Below are positions 35,595-44,438 of a stretch of DNA of 64,000 bases, in pieces (within the stretch, counting starts at the first letter, position 1; the number at the start of each line of letters is the position of its first letter). The notes under the pieces were generated by a model, which ran no database searches, was not told the origin of the DNA, and saw only the letters and a program-made list of their open reading frames with translations. A program made the position numbers and the translations under genes. Where the stretch lies: assembly GCA_040216635.1 (NCBI GenBank), contig JAVJOU010000006.1, positions 124,001 to 188,000 on the forward strand. The letters run 5' to 3'. Source of the stretch: UBA1479 sp040216635 (GTDB taxonomy: Bacteria > Pseudomonadota > Alphaproteobacteria > Rhodospirillales > Casp-alpha2).

Positions 35595-36887
35595 TTAATT
35601 GAACAAGGACAAAATACCCTGCTCGGACTGACCGGCAAAGGCCAAGGCCGAAATACCTAGTTGCTGGCGAGTCTGCAATGCCAGCAAATTGGCGCCTTCC
35701 TCGTTCAGATCGGCAAGAACGAGCTTGCCCGCACCTTCTTCAAGGGTATTGGTATATTGTTCGGTGAAGTCCAATCTGGTCTGAAGCAGTGCCACGTTGG
35801 AGCCCAGTTGCTGCGATTGCGACCGCAGGGTCGCAAGGGCTGCATCCAAGTCAACGATAACGTTCTCAACATCTTCCGTCTGACCTTCGGCGATAAAGTC
35901 AACGCCACTCTGGAAGATGCCGGCAGTGTTGATCGCAAGAACGGAATTGGTCACTTCGAACGAGTTCGTAATACCGGCAACAATACCCACAAACACCCCT
36001 GTGATGCTGATACCAACCGCAGGTGTCGCCCCCAGGAACTGAGAGTCCGCAGCAACCGCCGCGCTGATGCCGGAAGCGGCTGCCGCGTTGAACGTCGCGA
36101 GCTGTAGGGTCAAGGTCTGTCCCTGTGTGATCGCCGTTGCGTCTGCTGTACCGACGGCCACCGTGATCGTAACCTCGGTGTTCAGGGCGAATACGACCTC
36201 GGCTCCGTCGTTGGTCACGGTAACGCCCGTGCCGTTATAAGTGACAACCAGTTGGCCGCCGAAATCAGAGACAGCATTACCCGCCGAGAATGACCCGGTG
36301 ATGACAGCACCATTCAGTTCGACCCCGGAAGATACCGTACCAGTGAGGCTGATCTTGCTGTCAGAACGAATTTCAAGCACATCGATACCCAGGCCGGTCT
36401 GGCGCAGGTTTGCCGCGTCGATCGTCAGCAGGCTGGTCGTGTTGTTCGAGAAACTCACGGAAAGCGTTTCCGAAGTATTGTCGACCAGGTTAACGCCCTG
36501 ATATTCGGAATCGTTAGCCAAATCCCCGATTTGCGTGCGAATTTCGTTGAATTGGTTGACCAAATCATTGAACTGCGTGCCGGCGGCGGAGCGCATCGAA
36601 TTGGCAAGGCCTTTCAATTGCCGAACCATGGTATCAATGCTCTCGACACCATCCAGCGCGGCTGTAACGGTCGAGATGCCTTGGTCGATGCCGTCCTTGC
36701 GTTCATCGAAGTCAGACGCTCGGTCGTTCAAAGCTTTGGATGAAAAGAAAGATACAGGATCGTCAACCGGGTTGCTGACCCGAAGCCCCGTGGCCAATCG
36801 GTCGTTGGTGCGGTCGATGAGATCCGTGGTGCGCTGCAATGCAAGCAGCGAACTGCGTACTGCAGCAGAAAGAGTAACGTCGGACAT
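35595..36887 (-). CDS. Flagellin (copy 2)
   Basis: Second filament subunit, also 430 residues and collinear with copy 1 without visible gaps. The D0/D1 parts read LLALQRTTDLIDRTNDRLAT and GISALAFAGQSEQGILSLFN; substitutions are scattered, with Thr/Ser and Val/Ile exchanges in the central domain (GISITGVFVGIVAGITNSFE here, GISVTG... in copy 1). Each copy has its own terminator and upstream region. Many bacteria use paired flagellins at different points along the filament; whether that holds here is unknown. Confidence 0.97.
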   Translation of the reverse strand: MSDVTLSAAVRSSLLALQRTTDLIDRTNDRLATGLRVSNPVDDPVSFFSSKALNDRASDFDERKDGIDQGISTVTAALDGVESIDTMVRQLKGLANSMRSAAGTQFNDLVNQFNEIRTQIGDLANDSEYQGVNLVDNTSETLSVSFSNNTTSLLTIDAANLRQTGLGIDVLEIRSDSKISLTGTVSSGVELNGAVITGSFSAGNAVSDFGGQLVVTYNGTGVTVTNDGAEVVFALNTEVTITVAVGTADATAITQGQTLTLQLATFNAAAASGISAAVAADSQFLGATPAVGISITGVFVGIVAGITNSFEVTNSVLAINTAGIFQSGVDFIAEGQTEDVENVIVDLDAALATLRSQSQQLGSNVALLQTRLDFTEQYTNTLEEGAGKLVLADLNEEGANLLALQTRQQLGISALAFAGQSEQGILSLFN

Positions 36888-37199
36888 GTTATTTGCCTCG
36901 TCTCCGCGCGGCTGGGGATTCTCCTCGCCAATGCCGCGCTAGCAATCACGTTGCGCATTCTGCCAACGACCCGGATACTAATCTATATTCAAGGGGTTAA
37001 CAAAGTATTGACCAATTTGATCCGTGAATATTTTAAAATAAAAATTCAGCGTCCATCATGCGCGATTTTCCCTGCAGCCTCACGATACGCAAACACGCCT
37101 TGCAGCTTAAAATAAGAAACAATGCAATCTTGCTTATAATGCAAAAATATAGCATATGTAGTATAGTATGGGGGAAGGACATCAAACTATGGTGCAATT
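36888..37199. other. AT-rich divergent region between flagellin 2 and flbT
   Basis: This 312-base gap must hold the promoters of flagellin 2 (leftward) and flbT (rightward). The 37030-37170 part is strikingly AT-rich. A TATAAT at 37135-37140 is a good -10 for flbT but has no matching -35. A GGGGGAAGGA ribosome site lies at 37170-37179, followed by the small frame described at 37189. No sigma-54 or sigma-28 match was convincing. Confidence 0.5.
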
Positions 37200-37209
37200 A
37201 TGCCACTGA
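37189..37209 (+). CDS. Possible six-codon leader peptide overlapping flbT start
   Basis: ATG GTG CAA TTA TGC CAC TGA begins 9 bases after the only good ribosome site (AAGGA, 37175-37179) and runs out of frame across the flbT ATG at 37200, ending 7 bases inside flbT. The flbT ATG itself is 20 bases from that ribosome site, too far for direct use. Coupled re-initiation would link flbT translation to this peptide. It could equally be chance. Confidence 0.35.
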   Translation: MVQLCH

Positions 37210-37667
37210 AACTTGATTTCAAGGCCGGTGAAAAACTGGTCCTTAACGGCGCGGTGGTGGAGAACGTCGGCAGTAACGCAAAACTGCTGATCCACAACGA
37301 TTCGGCGATAATTCGTGAAAAGGAAATTCTATCGCAGGCAGAATCCAATACCCCGGCGGCACGGGTTTATTTCGCACTGCAATGCGCATACATGTTTCCC
37401 CGCCACGAAGCAGAGTATTTGGAAAATTTCCGCCAGTATCTGCAAGACTACGTAGCAGCAGCACCGACCTCTAAAGAAATCGCCGATGAAATTTTAAAAT
37501 ACGTCGATGACATCAAATTGTATCGCGCGCTGAAGGCAACGCAAAAATTGATACGTCACGAAGCGGATACATTCAGCCAGTTCGCCAGTCAGCTGGAATC
37601 CGTCGATCTTGCGGAACGGATGGAAACGGCCGGCGCCGGAGATGTTGTCACCGAGGGCAATTCCTAG
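37200..37667 (+). CDS. flbT: Flagellin synthesis regulator FlbT
   Basis: FlbT binds the 5' leader of flagellin mRNA and controls its stability and translation until the hook is complete (established in Caulobacter; an activator role is known in some species). The 155-residue protein starts MPLKLDFKAGEKLVLNGAVV, followed by LLIHNDSAIIREKEIL and VYFALQCAYMFPRHEAEYLE, all FlbT blocks; LYRALKATQKLIRHE follows at about residue 105. An in-frame stop at 37164 excludes a longer start with any usual initiator, so translation must begin 20 bases from the ribosome site. It is divergent from flagellin 2. Confidence 0.93.
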   Translation: MPLKLDFKAGEKLVLNGAVVENVGSNAKLLIHNDSAIIREKEILSQAESNTPAARVYFALQCAYMFPRHEAEYLENFRQYLQDYVAAAPTSKEIADEILKYVDDIKLYRALKATQKLIRHEADTFSQFASQLESVDLAERMETAGAGDVVTEGNS

Positions 37668-37797
37668 GTTACCCCGTCGTATTCCAAAACATGGTGACAA
37701 CCCGATTGGTGTCGTTGCGAGAACTTCGTTATATACGATTTAAGTTCCGCATCATGGATTGGTGCCGAGCTGGAGGTGACACGAGAAGGCCACAACG

Positions 37798-39279
37798 ATG
37801 ACCGGCGACCCGCTCGATAAGTTCCTACATCGCGCCGAAAGTGGTCCTGATCTGCTCTGCATCCAAGAAACGGACCGACATCTGACGTACTCGGAATTCA
37901 CCGATCTCGTCTGCCGATACGCATTCAGTTTTGCTCAAACCGGCGAACACCCCAAAGTCCTTATTCACTTGCCGCAATCAGCCGACGCCTACGCTGCCAT
38001 GTTTGCGACGCTTATGGCCGGTGGATTCTACACATGTTCCAACACCGAATGGCCGCCCGACCGCCAGGCCAGGGTTGCCGGCCTCTTTCGCCCGGATGTC
38101 GTAGTGTCTGATCAACCCGGTGCTGTTGCAGACCTTGGCTGCCCCCCCTCTTCCAAAATCGTGCACAGCACCAAACTCCCGAATCAACGGTTAGAAGTCC
38201 CCAAACCGCCACACGACCTCGCATATGTCATGTTCACATCCGGCTCAACCGGCATACCGAAAGGGGTGATGGTGCCGCGATCGGGCCTTGCCCATTATAC
38301 CGACTGGGCCCAGGATGCGATGGACCTCACGCCCGAAGACCGCTGGTCACAACATCCCAATATTGCTTTTGATCTCAGCGTACTCGACATCTACGGCGCG
38401 CTTTGCAGCGGGGCTTCTCTGCACCCCTTGACCGGCACGATGGACCGCATGTTTCCAGCGACGTTCATTCGCGACCGGGGCCTGACCATATGGAACTCGG
38501 TCCCGAGCGTTCTGGATATGATGCGCAGCGCACAGCAGATGACCCCGGAGCACCTGGGATCGCTGCGCATGTTCACCTTTTGCGGCGAACCGCTATACCG
38601 GGAACAAGTGCAGGCGATATTCGATGCCCGTCCAGACGCCGCGGTCCACAACACCTATGGCCCAACGGAGGCAACGGTTTCCTGCACATTATTGAAACTG
38701 ACACCTGAAAATCTGGATGCGGCAAGCGGCCAATGCATGGCATTCGGCGACCCGATCCCCGGCATGGACCTGCACTTCATCAAAGACGGTATAGAAGGCG
38801 ATGAAGGTGAAATCATATTGTCCGGACCGCAATTGGCCCGAGGATACTGGGAAGCGCCCGATATCACCGCCGGCGCATTCCAGGAATTGGAGATAGCCGG
38901 CCACCCCGTCCCTTGTTATCGCACCGGCGACTGGGGACGGCGGGAAAACGGGCACCATTTTTTTATCCAGCGCATTGATCATCAGATCAAGATCCGCGGA
39001 TACCGCGTCGAATTGGGGGAAATCGATAAGGTTGCGCGCGAACTTGGCGCGCGTGCTGCCTGCACGGTTTTTGCCGACAATGCCCTACACTGTTTCATCG
39101 AAGGCGCCGATAAACTTGATGTTAACGCGATCCGTGATGGAATGGCCCGGACCTTACCGGAATACGCGGTACCTTCGGCCATCCGCCAATTGGAATCCCT
39201 GCCGCGGAACGCGAACGAAAAGATCGACGCAAGTGCCCTTGCCAAACGAGTGACTGATGAGCCAAACGACACTGATTGA
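37798..39279 (+). CDS. Stand-alone amino-acid/acyl adenylation enzyme (NRPS A-domain type)
   Basis: A 493-residue adenylate-forming enzyme that would activate an amino or hydroxy acid with ATP and load it on a carrier protein. Core motifs are all visible: A3 MFTSGSTGIPKGVMV (about residue 145), A5 NTYGPTEATVS (about 285), A7 CYRTGDWGR (about 375), A8 QIKIRGYRVELGEID (about 397) and A10 LPRNANEKID with the catalytic Lys near the end. It resembles DltA-like single A-domains rather than acyl-CoA ligases. Its end overlaps the start of a carrier-protein gene by 23 bases. The substrate cannot be read reliably by eye. Confidence 0.88.
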   Translation: MTGDPLDKFLHRAESGPDLLCIQETDRHLTYSEFTDLVCRYAFSFAQTGEHPKVLIHLPQSADAYAAMFATLMAGGFYTCSNTEWPPDRQARVAGLFRPDVVVSDQPGAVADLGCPPSSKIVHSTKLPNQRLEVPKPPHDLAYVMFTSGSTGIPKGVMVPRSGLAHYTDWAQDAMDLTPEDRWSQHPNIAFDLSVLDIYGALCSGASLHPLTGTMDRMFPATFIRDRGLTIWNSVPSVLDMMRSAQQMTPEHLGSLRMFTFCGEPLYREQVQAIFDARPDAAVHNTYGPTEATVSCTLLKLTPENLDAASGQCMAFGDPIPGMDLHFIKDGIEGDEGEIILSGPQLARGYWEAPDITAGAFQELEIAGHPVPCYRTGDWGRRENGHHFFIQRIDHQIKIRGYRVELGEIDKVARELGARAACTVFADNALHCFIEGADKLDVNAIRDGMARTLPEYAVPSAIRQLESLPRNANEKIDASALAKRVTDEPNDTD

Positions 39280-39499
39280 ACCGCATGCCTTGGTTGCCGA
39301 AGCCTTGGAATGCTCCATCGACGATCTCGTCGAGGGAACCGGACTGGGCGCCCATCCGAAATGGGACAGCTTGGCCCATGTGCGCGTGATGTTGGCTCTT
39401 GAACGGCATTACGACGTGACGCTCAATGATGACAGCATCCTTGAGTACACCACCTTGGATGCTGTCAGCGCGCGTCACCAAGCGCTCGTCAACGCTTAA
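39257..39499 (+). CDS. Acyl/peptidyl carrier protein
   Basis: An 80-residue carrier protein with the phosphopantetheine site in KWDSLAHVRVMLALE, where the Ser of DSL is near residue 38. Helices before (ALVAEALECSIDDLVEG) and after (DDSILEYTTLDAVSA) fit the four-helix carrier fold. The ATG lies inside the end of the adenylation gene, so the pair is translationally coupled, as in VioB-like or DltA-DltC systems. It presumably presents the activated acyl group to an acyltransferase such as the AAC(3)-like enzyme nearby (inference). Confidence 0.88.
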   Translation: MSQTTLIEPHALVAEALECSIDDLVEGTGLGAHPKWDSLAHVRVMLALERHYDVTLNDDSILEYTTLDAVSARHQALVNA

Positions 39500-39561
39500 G
39501 GCGCCCTCTCACCACGGTTTCAGCGCGCTGCCGCCGGGCAAGGCACCGGGCGAGTGGTTGT

Positions 39562-40236
39562 CTATTCCGGCTTGATGGCGACAAAATTCCACAGGCCTTC
39601 TCGTCTGTTTTCCGCCGGGCGCAAGTGATCAAGACGCTTGTGAACGAGCACCGTGATTTCGTAGTCGGAGAAAAGATCGAGGATATGTTCCTCATCGGAG
39701 AAATGAACCGGCCCGACATTGGATAGCGGGCCGTCTTCGATGTTGATCCGGGTGTATTCGTCCATGCCGGGCTCACCGCGCTTATAGTCGGTCAGTTCCG
39801 TGGAAAACCAATCAATCCCGATGTACGTGCCACCCGGCTTAAGGGCTTTATCCACCAAGGCCAGGCAATCGCGGATCGGCGCCGTATGGTTATGCGGCAG
39901 GCTGCCGCGATCAAAAATCAGATCAAAAGGGCCTTCGAAATGAATGTCCTTGGTAAAATCAGCCTCGGCGAAACGATCGGCCCAGTCGGGATATGTATCC
40001 TTCAGCATACGAACGGCCGACGCACTGCCTTCGACCGCGCAATAATCAACGTTCAGGTAACGAAAGAACGGGACATTGGCACCAGAACCGCAACCAAGTT
40101 CAAGAACGCGAAAATCGGGTCCGGTCGGACGCGCATAACGCATCACGAAAGACACCAGGTCGCTCCATGGCCAGCGGCTGATCTGTGCGCTGGTTGCGTC
40201 GCTGAACTGCATCTCCCATTTCTCGGAAAAGCTCAT
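39562..40236 (-). CDS. SAM-dependent methyltransferase
   Basis: A class I methyltransferase of 224 residues. Motif I is FRVLELGCGSGANVPFFRYL (about 43-62); the acidic motif II (CAVEGSASAVRMLKD) and the motif IV region FDLIFDRGSLPHN follow. The ATG at 40236 has a strong GAGAGGAGA ribosome site; the longer in-frame start at 40389 would overlap the divergent gene's promoter. It is convergent with the carrier protein and divergent from the AAC(3)-like gene, with 86 bases between. It may methylate the acyl group or sugar; the substrate is unknown. Confidence 0.85.
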   Translation of the reverse strand: MSFSEKWEMQFSDATSAQISRWPWSDLVSFVMRYARPTGPDFRVLELGCGSGANVPFFRYLNVDYCAVEGSASAVRMLKDTYPDWADRFAEADFTKDIHFEGPFDLIFDRGSLPHNHTAPIRDCLALVDKALKPGGTYIGIDWFSTELTDYKRGEPGMDEYTRINIEDGPLSNVGPVHFSDEEHILDLFSDYEITVLVHKRLDHLRPAENRREGLWNFVAIKPE

Positions 40237-40322
40237 ATAATTATCTCCTCTCGGATCATGGGTACGATCACCCGCCCGTATACCGTCGGCATCCTGCGCG
40301 AAACGCGTTAAAAAACGATTAT

Positions 40323-41216
40323 ATGTCCCTATCGACCCCGCCAAGAAAGCAGACTGACTTGACCGCACTAACCCTTGACGATCTTTCAACGGCTCTACGC
40401 AGCATCATTCCGGACGATGACGAAGTCATTGTCATGCATTCGGGTGTCTGGTCGTTCGCCGTGGCTTACGGCTGGACAAAGCCGGAAGACGTCGATCCCA
40501 TGATCGACATTCTGGCCGATATCATCGGCCCGGAACGCACGCTGATCATGCCCGCCTATAATTTTGATTTCTACCGGACCAAACAGTTCGACTTGACCCG
40601 CAGCCTGCCCCAGGTCGGTGTGCTGCCGCACCGCTCCTGGGAGCGGATGGATATGGCCCGCACACGCCAGCCAATGAATAGTTATTTCGTGGTCGGGCCG
40701 CGACAGGATGAGGTCCTTGGACTGCCCTGCACCACGGCCTGGGGGGATGATAGCGTTCTTGGATGGATGCACGATGTAAACGCCCGCATCTGCATCCTCG
40801 GCGTTACATGGGAAGAAGGTTGCAGCTTCGTTCACCGCTGCGAAGAAATGGCCCGGGTCCCCTACCGCTACTTCAAACGCTTTCCGGGTATTTTGTTTGA
40901 TGACGGCCGCGAAATCGGGCCGTGCTCCGAAGTCCTGTATTCCCGGCCATTGACGATCATGTTGGCGGACGACTGGTCGACGATCACCGATCCGCTCCGG
41001 GCAAGCGGCGACATGCTCACCACATCACACCCCAAGCTTCGTTTTGAATCGGCCCTGTCGCAGACAGTCTATAAACAAGGCATGGCCGTGCTTGAACAGG
41101 ACCCTTATATCCTGCTTCCGACCGCTGACGGCCTACGCGACCGCGTACGCGAATGGGTTTCGAAAGAGAAAGAAGCCGAGATAGAAGCGCTGGCGCCCGA
41201 ACAGCGCTGGCCGTAA
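40323..41216 (+). CDS. AAC(3)-like N-acyltransferase
   Basis: The 297-residue protein resembles the aminoglycoside 3-N-acetyltransferase superfamily, whose members also N-acylate surface-sugar amines. Landmarks are IVMHSGVWSFAVAYG (about 36-50), IIGPERTLIMPAYNFDF (about 68-84), and ILGVTWEEGCSFVHRCEEMA (about 158-177), which parallels the family's LGxGxxxNTxLHxxE block. Here the context (adenylation enzyme, carrier protein, nonulosonate synthase) makes a sugar acyltransferase far more likely than drug resistance. No strong ribosome site precedes the ATG. Confidence 0.82.
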   Translation: MSLSTPPRKQTDLTALTLDDLSTALRSIIPDDDEVIVMHSGVWSFAVAYGWTKPEDVDPMIDILADIIGPERTLIMPAYNFDFYRTKQFDLTRSLPQVGVLPHRSWERMDMARTRQPMNSYFVVGPRQDEVLGLPCTTAWGDDSVLGWMHDVNARICILGVTWEEGCSFVHRCEEMARVPYRYFKRFPGILFDDGREIGPCSEVLYSRPLTIMLADDWSTITDPLRASGDMLTTSHPKLRFESALSQTVYKQGMAVLEQDPYILLPTADGLRDRVREWVSKEKEAEIEALAPEQRWP

Positions 41217-41229
41217 GAACCCCGACAAT

Positions 41230-42588
41230 TCAGGCGACACCAACCGTATCAAGCATCTTGAGAATGGCGGAATACCCCAGCACCATAGGGTCCGTCACGA
41301 TCACGCGCTCCGACTGTTTGGCGACTTCTTCGGTCACCTTATGGCAGGCTTCTTCGAAGCCCACACGCTGGTGTTTGTAACTCACCGGCGTCTTCTGCAC
41401 ATAGATGTCATCGGGCGTTTCCCTGACAACCATGCCCAACGCCCTGGCCTCATCCCAAACCTGCTGCGTGAAGGTTTCGGGCGCTTCCCATACATCCGAT
41501 CCGACCGCCGTCATTACTTCGGCGCAGATATAGGTCTTTCCGTCGGCTGTTTGCTGATTGGAATAGTGTCCCGCGCGTGACACCCGGAAAATTCGATGAC
41601 TGTCGTCATAATCCTGGATGAAATCCTTATCGCCGATATCGTCTGCATCGGTCAGGAAATAGTACAGAGCCATGGGCGTTTTATGCACGAAACCGGAAGC
41701 CGTATCCTCGCCAAGAGCAATCTGGCTGAGCAGCCCCGTATCCAGGGCCCAGACCATATAGTCGAATTCCCGCAATGTTCCGCCAAGCGTCACTTTGACC
41801 GACGAATTGTCGGCGGAGAACGATTCAATCGCCGTCGAAAGCAGAATCTCCACCCCCAAATCCGTCAAACACTTTTGGGCATCCCGGCAGAATCCGCCGG
41901 TGCCCCCCGACTTCGGATAAAAATGCCGCGTCGGGACCAGTGGGTTTACTTTTCCCAGGTATTTGTACGGATCGGCTGCATTATTGCCGGCGATCCGGTC
42001 ATCCAGGGCCGGAATTTGTTTCAATAGATCCGACATCGCATCATCCGCCGCCCGCATGCGGCTTCCGACGGTCGTTGTCAGTGCTGCGGGAGCAAGGTCT
42101 CCGGGCTCGGCCACGGCAATCTTCCTGATGACGTCTTCCAGGCAACGGGCAGCCGTTTCCCCGAACTGGACTCGAAGTGCCTCACTCAGGGTTTGCGCAT
42201 CGACCGGGCCTTGCGGCGCAATTGCCGCCTGTTCGATGATCTCAACCAGAACGCGCGCCGCCAGATCCCCTCCCAACGAACATAGGTCGGGCACAGCCGT
42301 ACCGTCTGTCACCACGCCGTTCAATACCGACGCCGTCTTCATATCAACCGGATAGAAATTGTCGCCCAGGATTTCGAGCACCGTGGAATCGTGGTCTGAA
42401 TCCCCGCTGCCGAAAATATGACATCCCTTATCGAGGAACAGGCCGTGCTCTTTCCATTCGAACGGCCAGAGCACCGCCCCCAAGAACGGCGCACGTTCAA
42501 CCAAAGTGACATTGCATCCGCGGTCAGCCAATACCTTGGCGCTGGTGATGCCCCTGAACCCGCCGCCTGCGACAACCACGCTCGTCAT
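41230..42588 (-). CDS. FAD/NAD(P)-dependent oxidoreductase, amine-oxidase-like
   Basis: A 452-residue flavoprotein with an N-terminal Rossmann fold SVVVAGGGFRGITSAKVLAD (about 3-22; GGGFRG dinucleotide motif, then VERAPFLGA) as in protoporphyrinogen-oxidase/desaturase and UDP-galactopyranose-mutase-like proteins. A second FAD segment appears near VWALDTGLLSQI (about 283-294). The C-terminal SVGYSAILKMLDTVG region fits the closing FAD motif only loosely. In a polysaccharide locus it may oxidise or rearrange a sugar nucleotide; the reaction is unknown. It follows the DUF4910 peptidase-like gene on the same strand by about 100 bases. Confidence 0.75.
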   Translation of the reverse strand: MTSVVVAGGGFRGITSAKVLADRGCNVTLVERAPFLGAVLWPFEWKEHGLFLDKGCHIFGSGDSDHDSTVLEILGDNFYPVDMKTASVLNGVVTDGTAVPDLCSLGGDLAARVLVEIIEQAAIAPQGPVDAQTLSEALRVQFGETAARCLEDVIRKIAVAEPGDLAPAALTTTVGSRMRAADDAMSDLLKQIPALDDRIAGNNAADPYKYLGKVNPLVPTRHFYPKSGGTGGFCRDAQKCLTDLGVEILLSTAIESFSADNSSVKVTLGGTLREFDYMVWALDTGLLSQIALGEDTASGFVHKTPMALYYFLTDADDIGDKDFIQDYDDSHRIFRVSRAGHYSNQQTADGKTYICAEVMTAVGSDVWEAPETFTQQVWDEARALGMVVRETPDDIYVQKTPVSYKHQRVGFEEACHKVTEEVAKQSERVIVTDPMVLGYSAILKMLDTVGVA

Positions 42589-42690
42589 GGAATTACTTCC
42601 TTTCGATCGTGCACCCGAACCAAGCCCAGGGTGATCCGGTAAAGTGGATCATACACGCCATTTTCGCTGCATCCATTCGGGGGCCATCAG

Positions 42691-44106
42691 TCACTGTTCA
42701 ACTTCCTTCAACAGACCCACGCGAAGAAATTCCGACACACATTCGTCGAAAGCAAAGATCGGCATTTCACAGCGTTCGGCGATTTCCAACAAATCCTGCG
42801 CGCCATCGGCGTGCGGGATGATCGCATAATACGCATCACCAATTACGGACGCACGGCCACCGACCCCGGCCCCATGCTGATATGGATAGACGCCATGGCG
42901 GGACATAAAGGGCGACGCCGTATAGGTGCCTTGGTAAACCTGGGTACGTTCGATTGTCATCAGCGCGACCCATGCCGTCATCAGCGTTTCGAACAACTTA
43001 TCCGCCTTGACCAAGGACAGGTCATCCGCCGACGAATGATATTCAATGTAGCCGCCTGGCCGGGAGCCGGCGCGCGAAATATTGGCGATGGGCACATCAA
43101 CGCCGATGGAATTGAAATGACAGGCATCGGTCCCATAAATATTGAACGGGCGTGTAACCACATCGCCTGAAACCAACCCCATCGCATGATGGAAGGCGCG
43201 GTCAATAATAGTGCCATCCACCTTTGTCCGGTCGATGCTGACGGGGTTGTCGTCTCCGCAAATACCGAACTGATACCCACCGATCGTCTTGGCAATACGG
43301 TCGGGATATTTGTCGATATAAGTCATGGCGCCGATGGTTTCCGGCCACAAGGCCAAGCGATAGGAATAACGGCGCTTGGGCAGGGATTGCAGCAACCGAA
43401 ACAATTCGACCGCCACAACCACCCCGGAAAGGTTGTCATTCGCACCAAGCGGGTGACACAGATAACTGGAGATCAATATCTCCTCTTCAACTTCCCCCGG
43501 CAGATACATTTCGCCGATACGCAGTTTGCCATCATAAAGCTCGGTATCGATCTTGACCTTGTAACGACCCGGTTTCAGGCGCTGCAACAGATTGTCCGGG
43601 CAGGACAACCCCCAAGCGTCGCGGTAATAGGATTGCCGCATCGGGATGGCGTCCGGCTGATTGGGATCGGTCGTCAAATGCTGCAGCAACTCATCCTTAT
43701 CGACTTCGCCTTCGAAGGGGCGGCTATAGATCCAGACCGCATAGGGATGGTCCGCGAAATCGATGATACGGTTGCCGTCCGGGTCTTCGACCCATGCCTC
43801 ATTGACCTTGAATTCTTGCGGTATCGTCCAATCCAGCACCTGTTCACCGGTCGAAAACTCGGCAACGGTAATCGGCAGCCATTCCTGGATCACCTCAAGC
43901 GACTGCTTGAACCCAGGGCCCAATAACGACCGGTATATGGGAAACAGCGTTTCCATCATACGCCATAGGGACGCTTGGTTTTCCGCACCCGGCAGCATCA
44001 AACCCGGGAACACGGAACAGCCAGCTTCGCTCGCCAACGCCGGGGGCAAAACAACCGGCGTTTCAGCCACAGACGGTTTCGGGCTTAAAGTATCAGGCAC
44101 AACCAC
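42691..44106 (-). CDS. DUF4910-type zinc aminopeptidase-like protein
   Basis: A 471-residue protein of the DUF4910/DUF2172 group found in surface-polysaccharide clusters. The zinc-site block SYLCHPLGANDNLSGVVVAV (about 224-243) and later ALWPETIGAMTYI and GYIEYHSSADDLSLVKADKL match the aminopeptidase-like core, and a winged-helix-like C-terminus (about 385-471) follows. Family members usually start near the METLFPIYRSLLGPGF segment, so the first 45 residues from the GTG at 44106 may not be translated; an ATG at 43998 is an alternative. It heads a leftward pair with the FAD oxidoreductase. Function in sugar assembly is unproven. Confidence 0.78.
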   Translation of the reverse strand: MVVPDTLSPKPSVAETPVVLPPALASEAGCSVFPGLMLPGAENQASLWRMMETLFPIYRSLLGPGFKQSLEVIQEWLPITVAEFSTGEQVLDWTIPQEFKVNEAWVEDPDGNRIIDFADHPYAVWIYSRPFEGEVDKDELLQHLTTDPNQPDAIPMRQSYYRDAWGLSCPDNLLQRLKPGRYKVKIDTELYDGKLRIGEMYLPGEVEEEILISSYLCHPLGANDNLSGVVVAVELFRLLQSLPKRRYSYRLALWPETIGAMTYIDKYPDRIAKTIGGYQFGICGDDNPVSIDRTKVDGTIIDRAFHHAMGLVSGDVVTRPFNIYGTDACHFNSIGVDVPIANISRAGSRPGGYIEYHSSADDLSLVKADKLFETLMTAWVALMTIERTQVYQGTYTASPFMSRHGVYPYQHGAGVGGRASVIGDAYYAIIPHADGAQDLLEIAERCEMPIFAFDECVSEFLRVGLLKEVEQ

Positions 44107-44438
44107 CCCCCTGTAATACCGCTACGGTTGTCATCGGGCTTATCCTTATAACTTGCTCAACGTCTTGGTTGCGAAGGCTCGGCTTTCCGGAACCACGGGC
44201 CCGGCGATGAAATGCCATTTTCGTGCCCGAATATACCAATAATCTCTCCGTTTGGGTTACCCGCCCTGGGTCAATCTACGCTGTGATGGACTATCGGAGG
44301 CTTTGTTTAAAGAAGCGTAAAGCGCGCAAATCCGCGCGGTACGCTGCGGTCCATCAATCGATTGTTAAACACTCAACATTAGCCTGCGGACTGCACATAT
44401 CGGGTTTGGTATTCGGGGCCCGCAACGGGAGCGCAGAT
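44107..44438. other. Divergent intergenic region before the NeuB-family gene
   Basis: These 332 bases lie between the leftward DUF4910 gene and the rightward synthase operon. The frame of the synthase is open here back to 44223, but its translation (Arg/Lys-rich, no homology to NeuB N-termini) argues that it is non-coding. I found no confident promoter or hairpin. Confidence 0.45.

Noticed and set aside
40323..41216. Aminoglycoside resistance gene
   Set aside because: The AAC(3) fold is present, but the sugar-biosynthesis and acyl-carrier context argues for a surface-sugar acyltransferase.
44223..44438. 72-residue extension of the NeuB-family protein
   Set aside because: NeuB homologues begin near the IAEVGNNHEG block; the GTG at 44439 has a good ribosome site and the extension is basic and unrelated.
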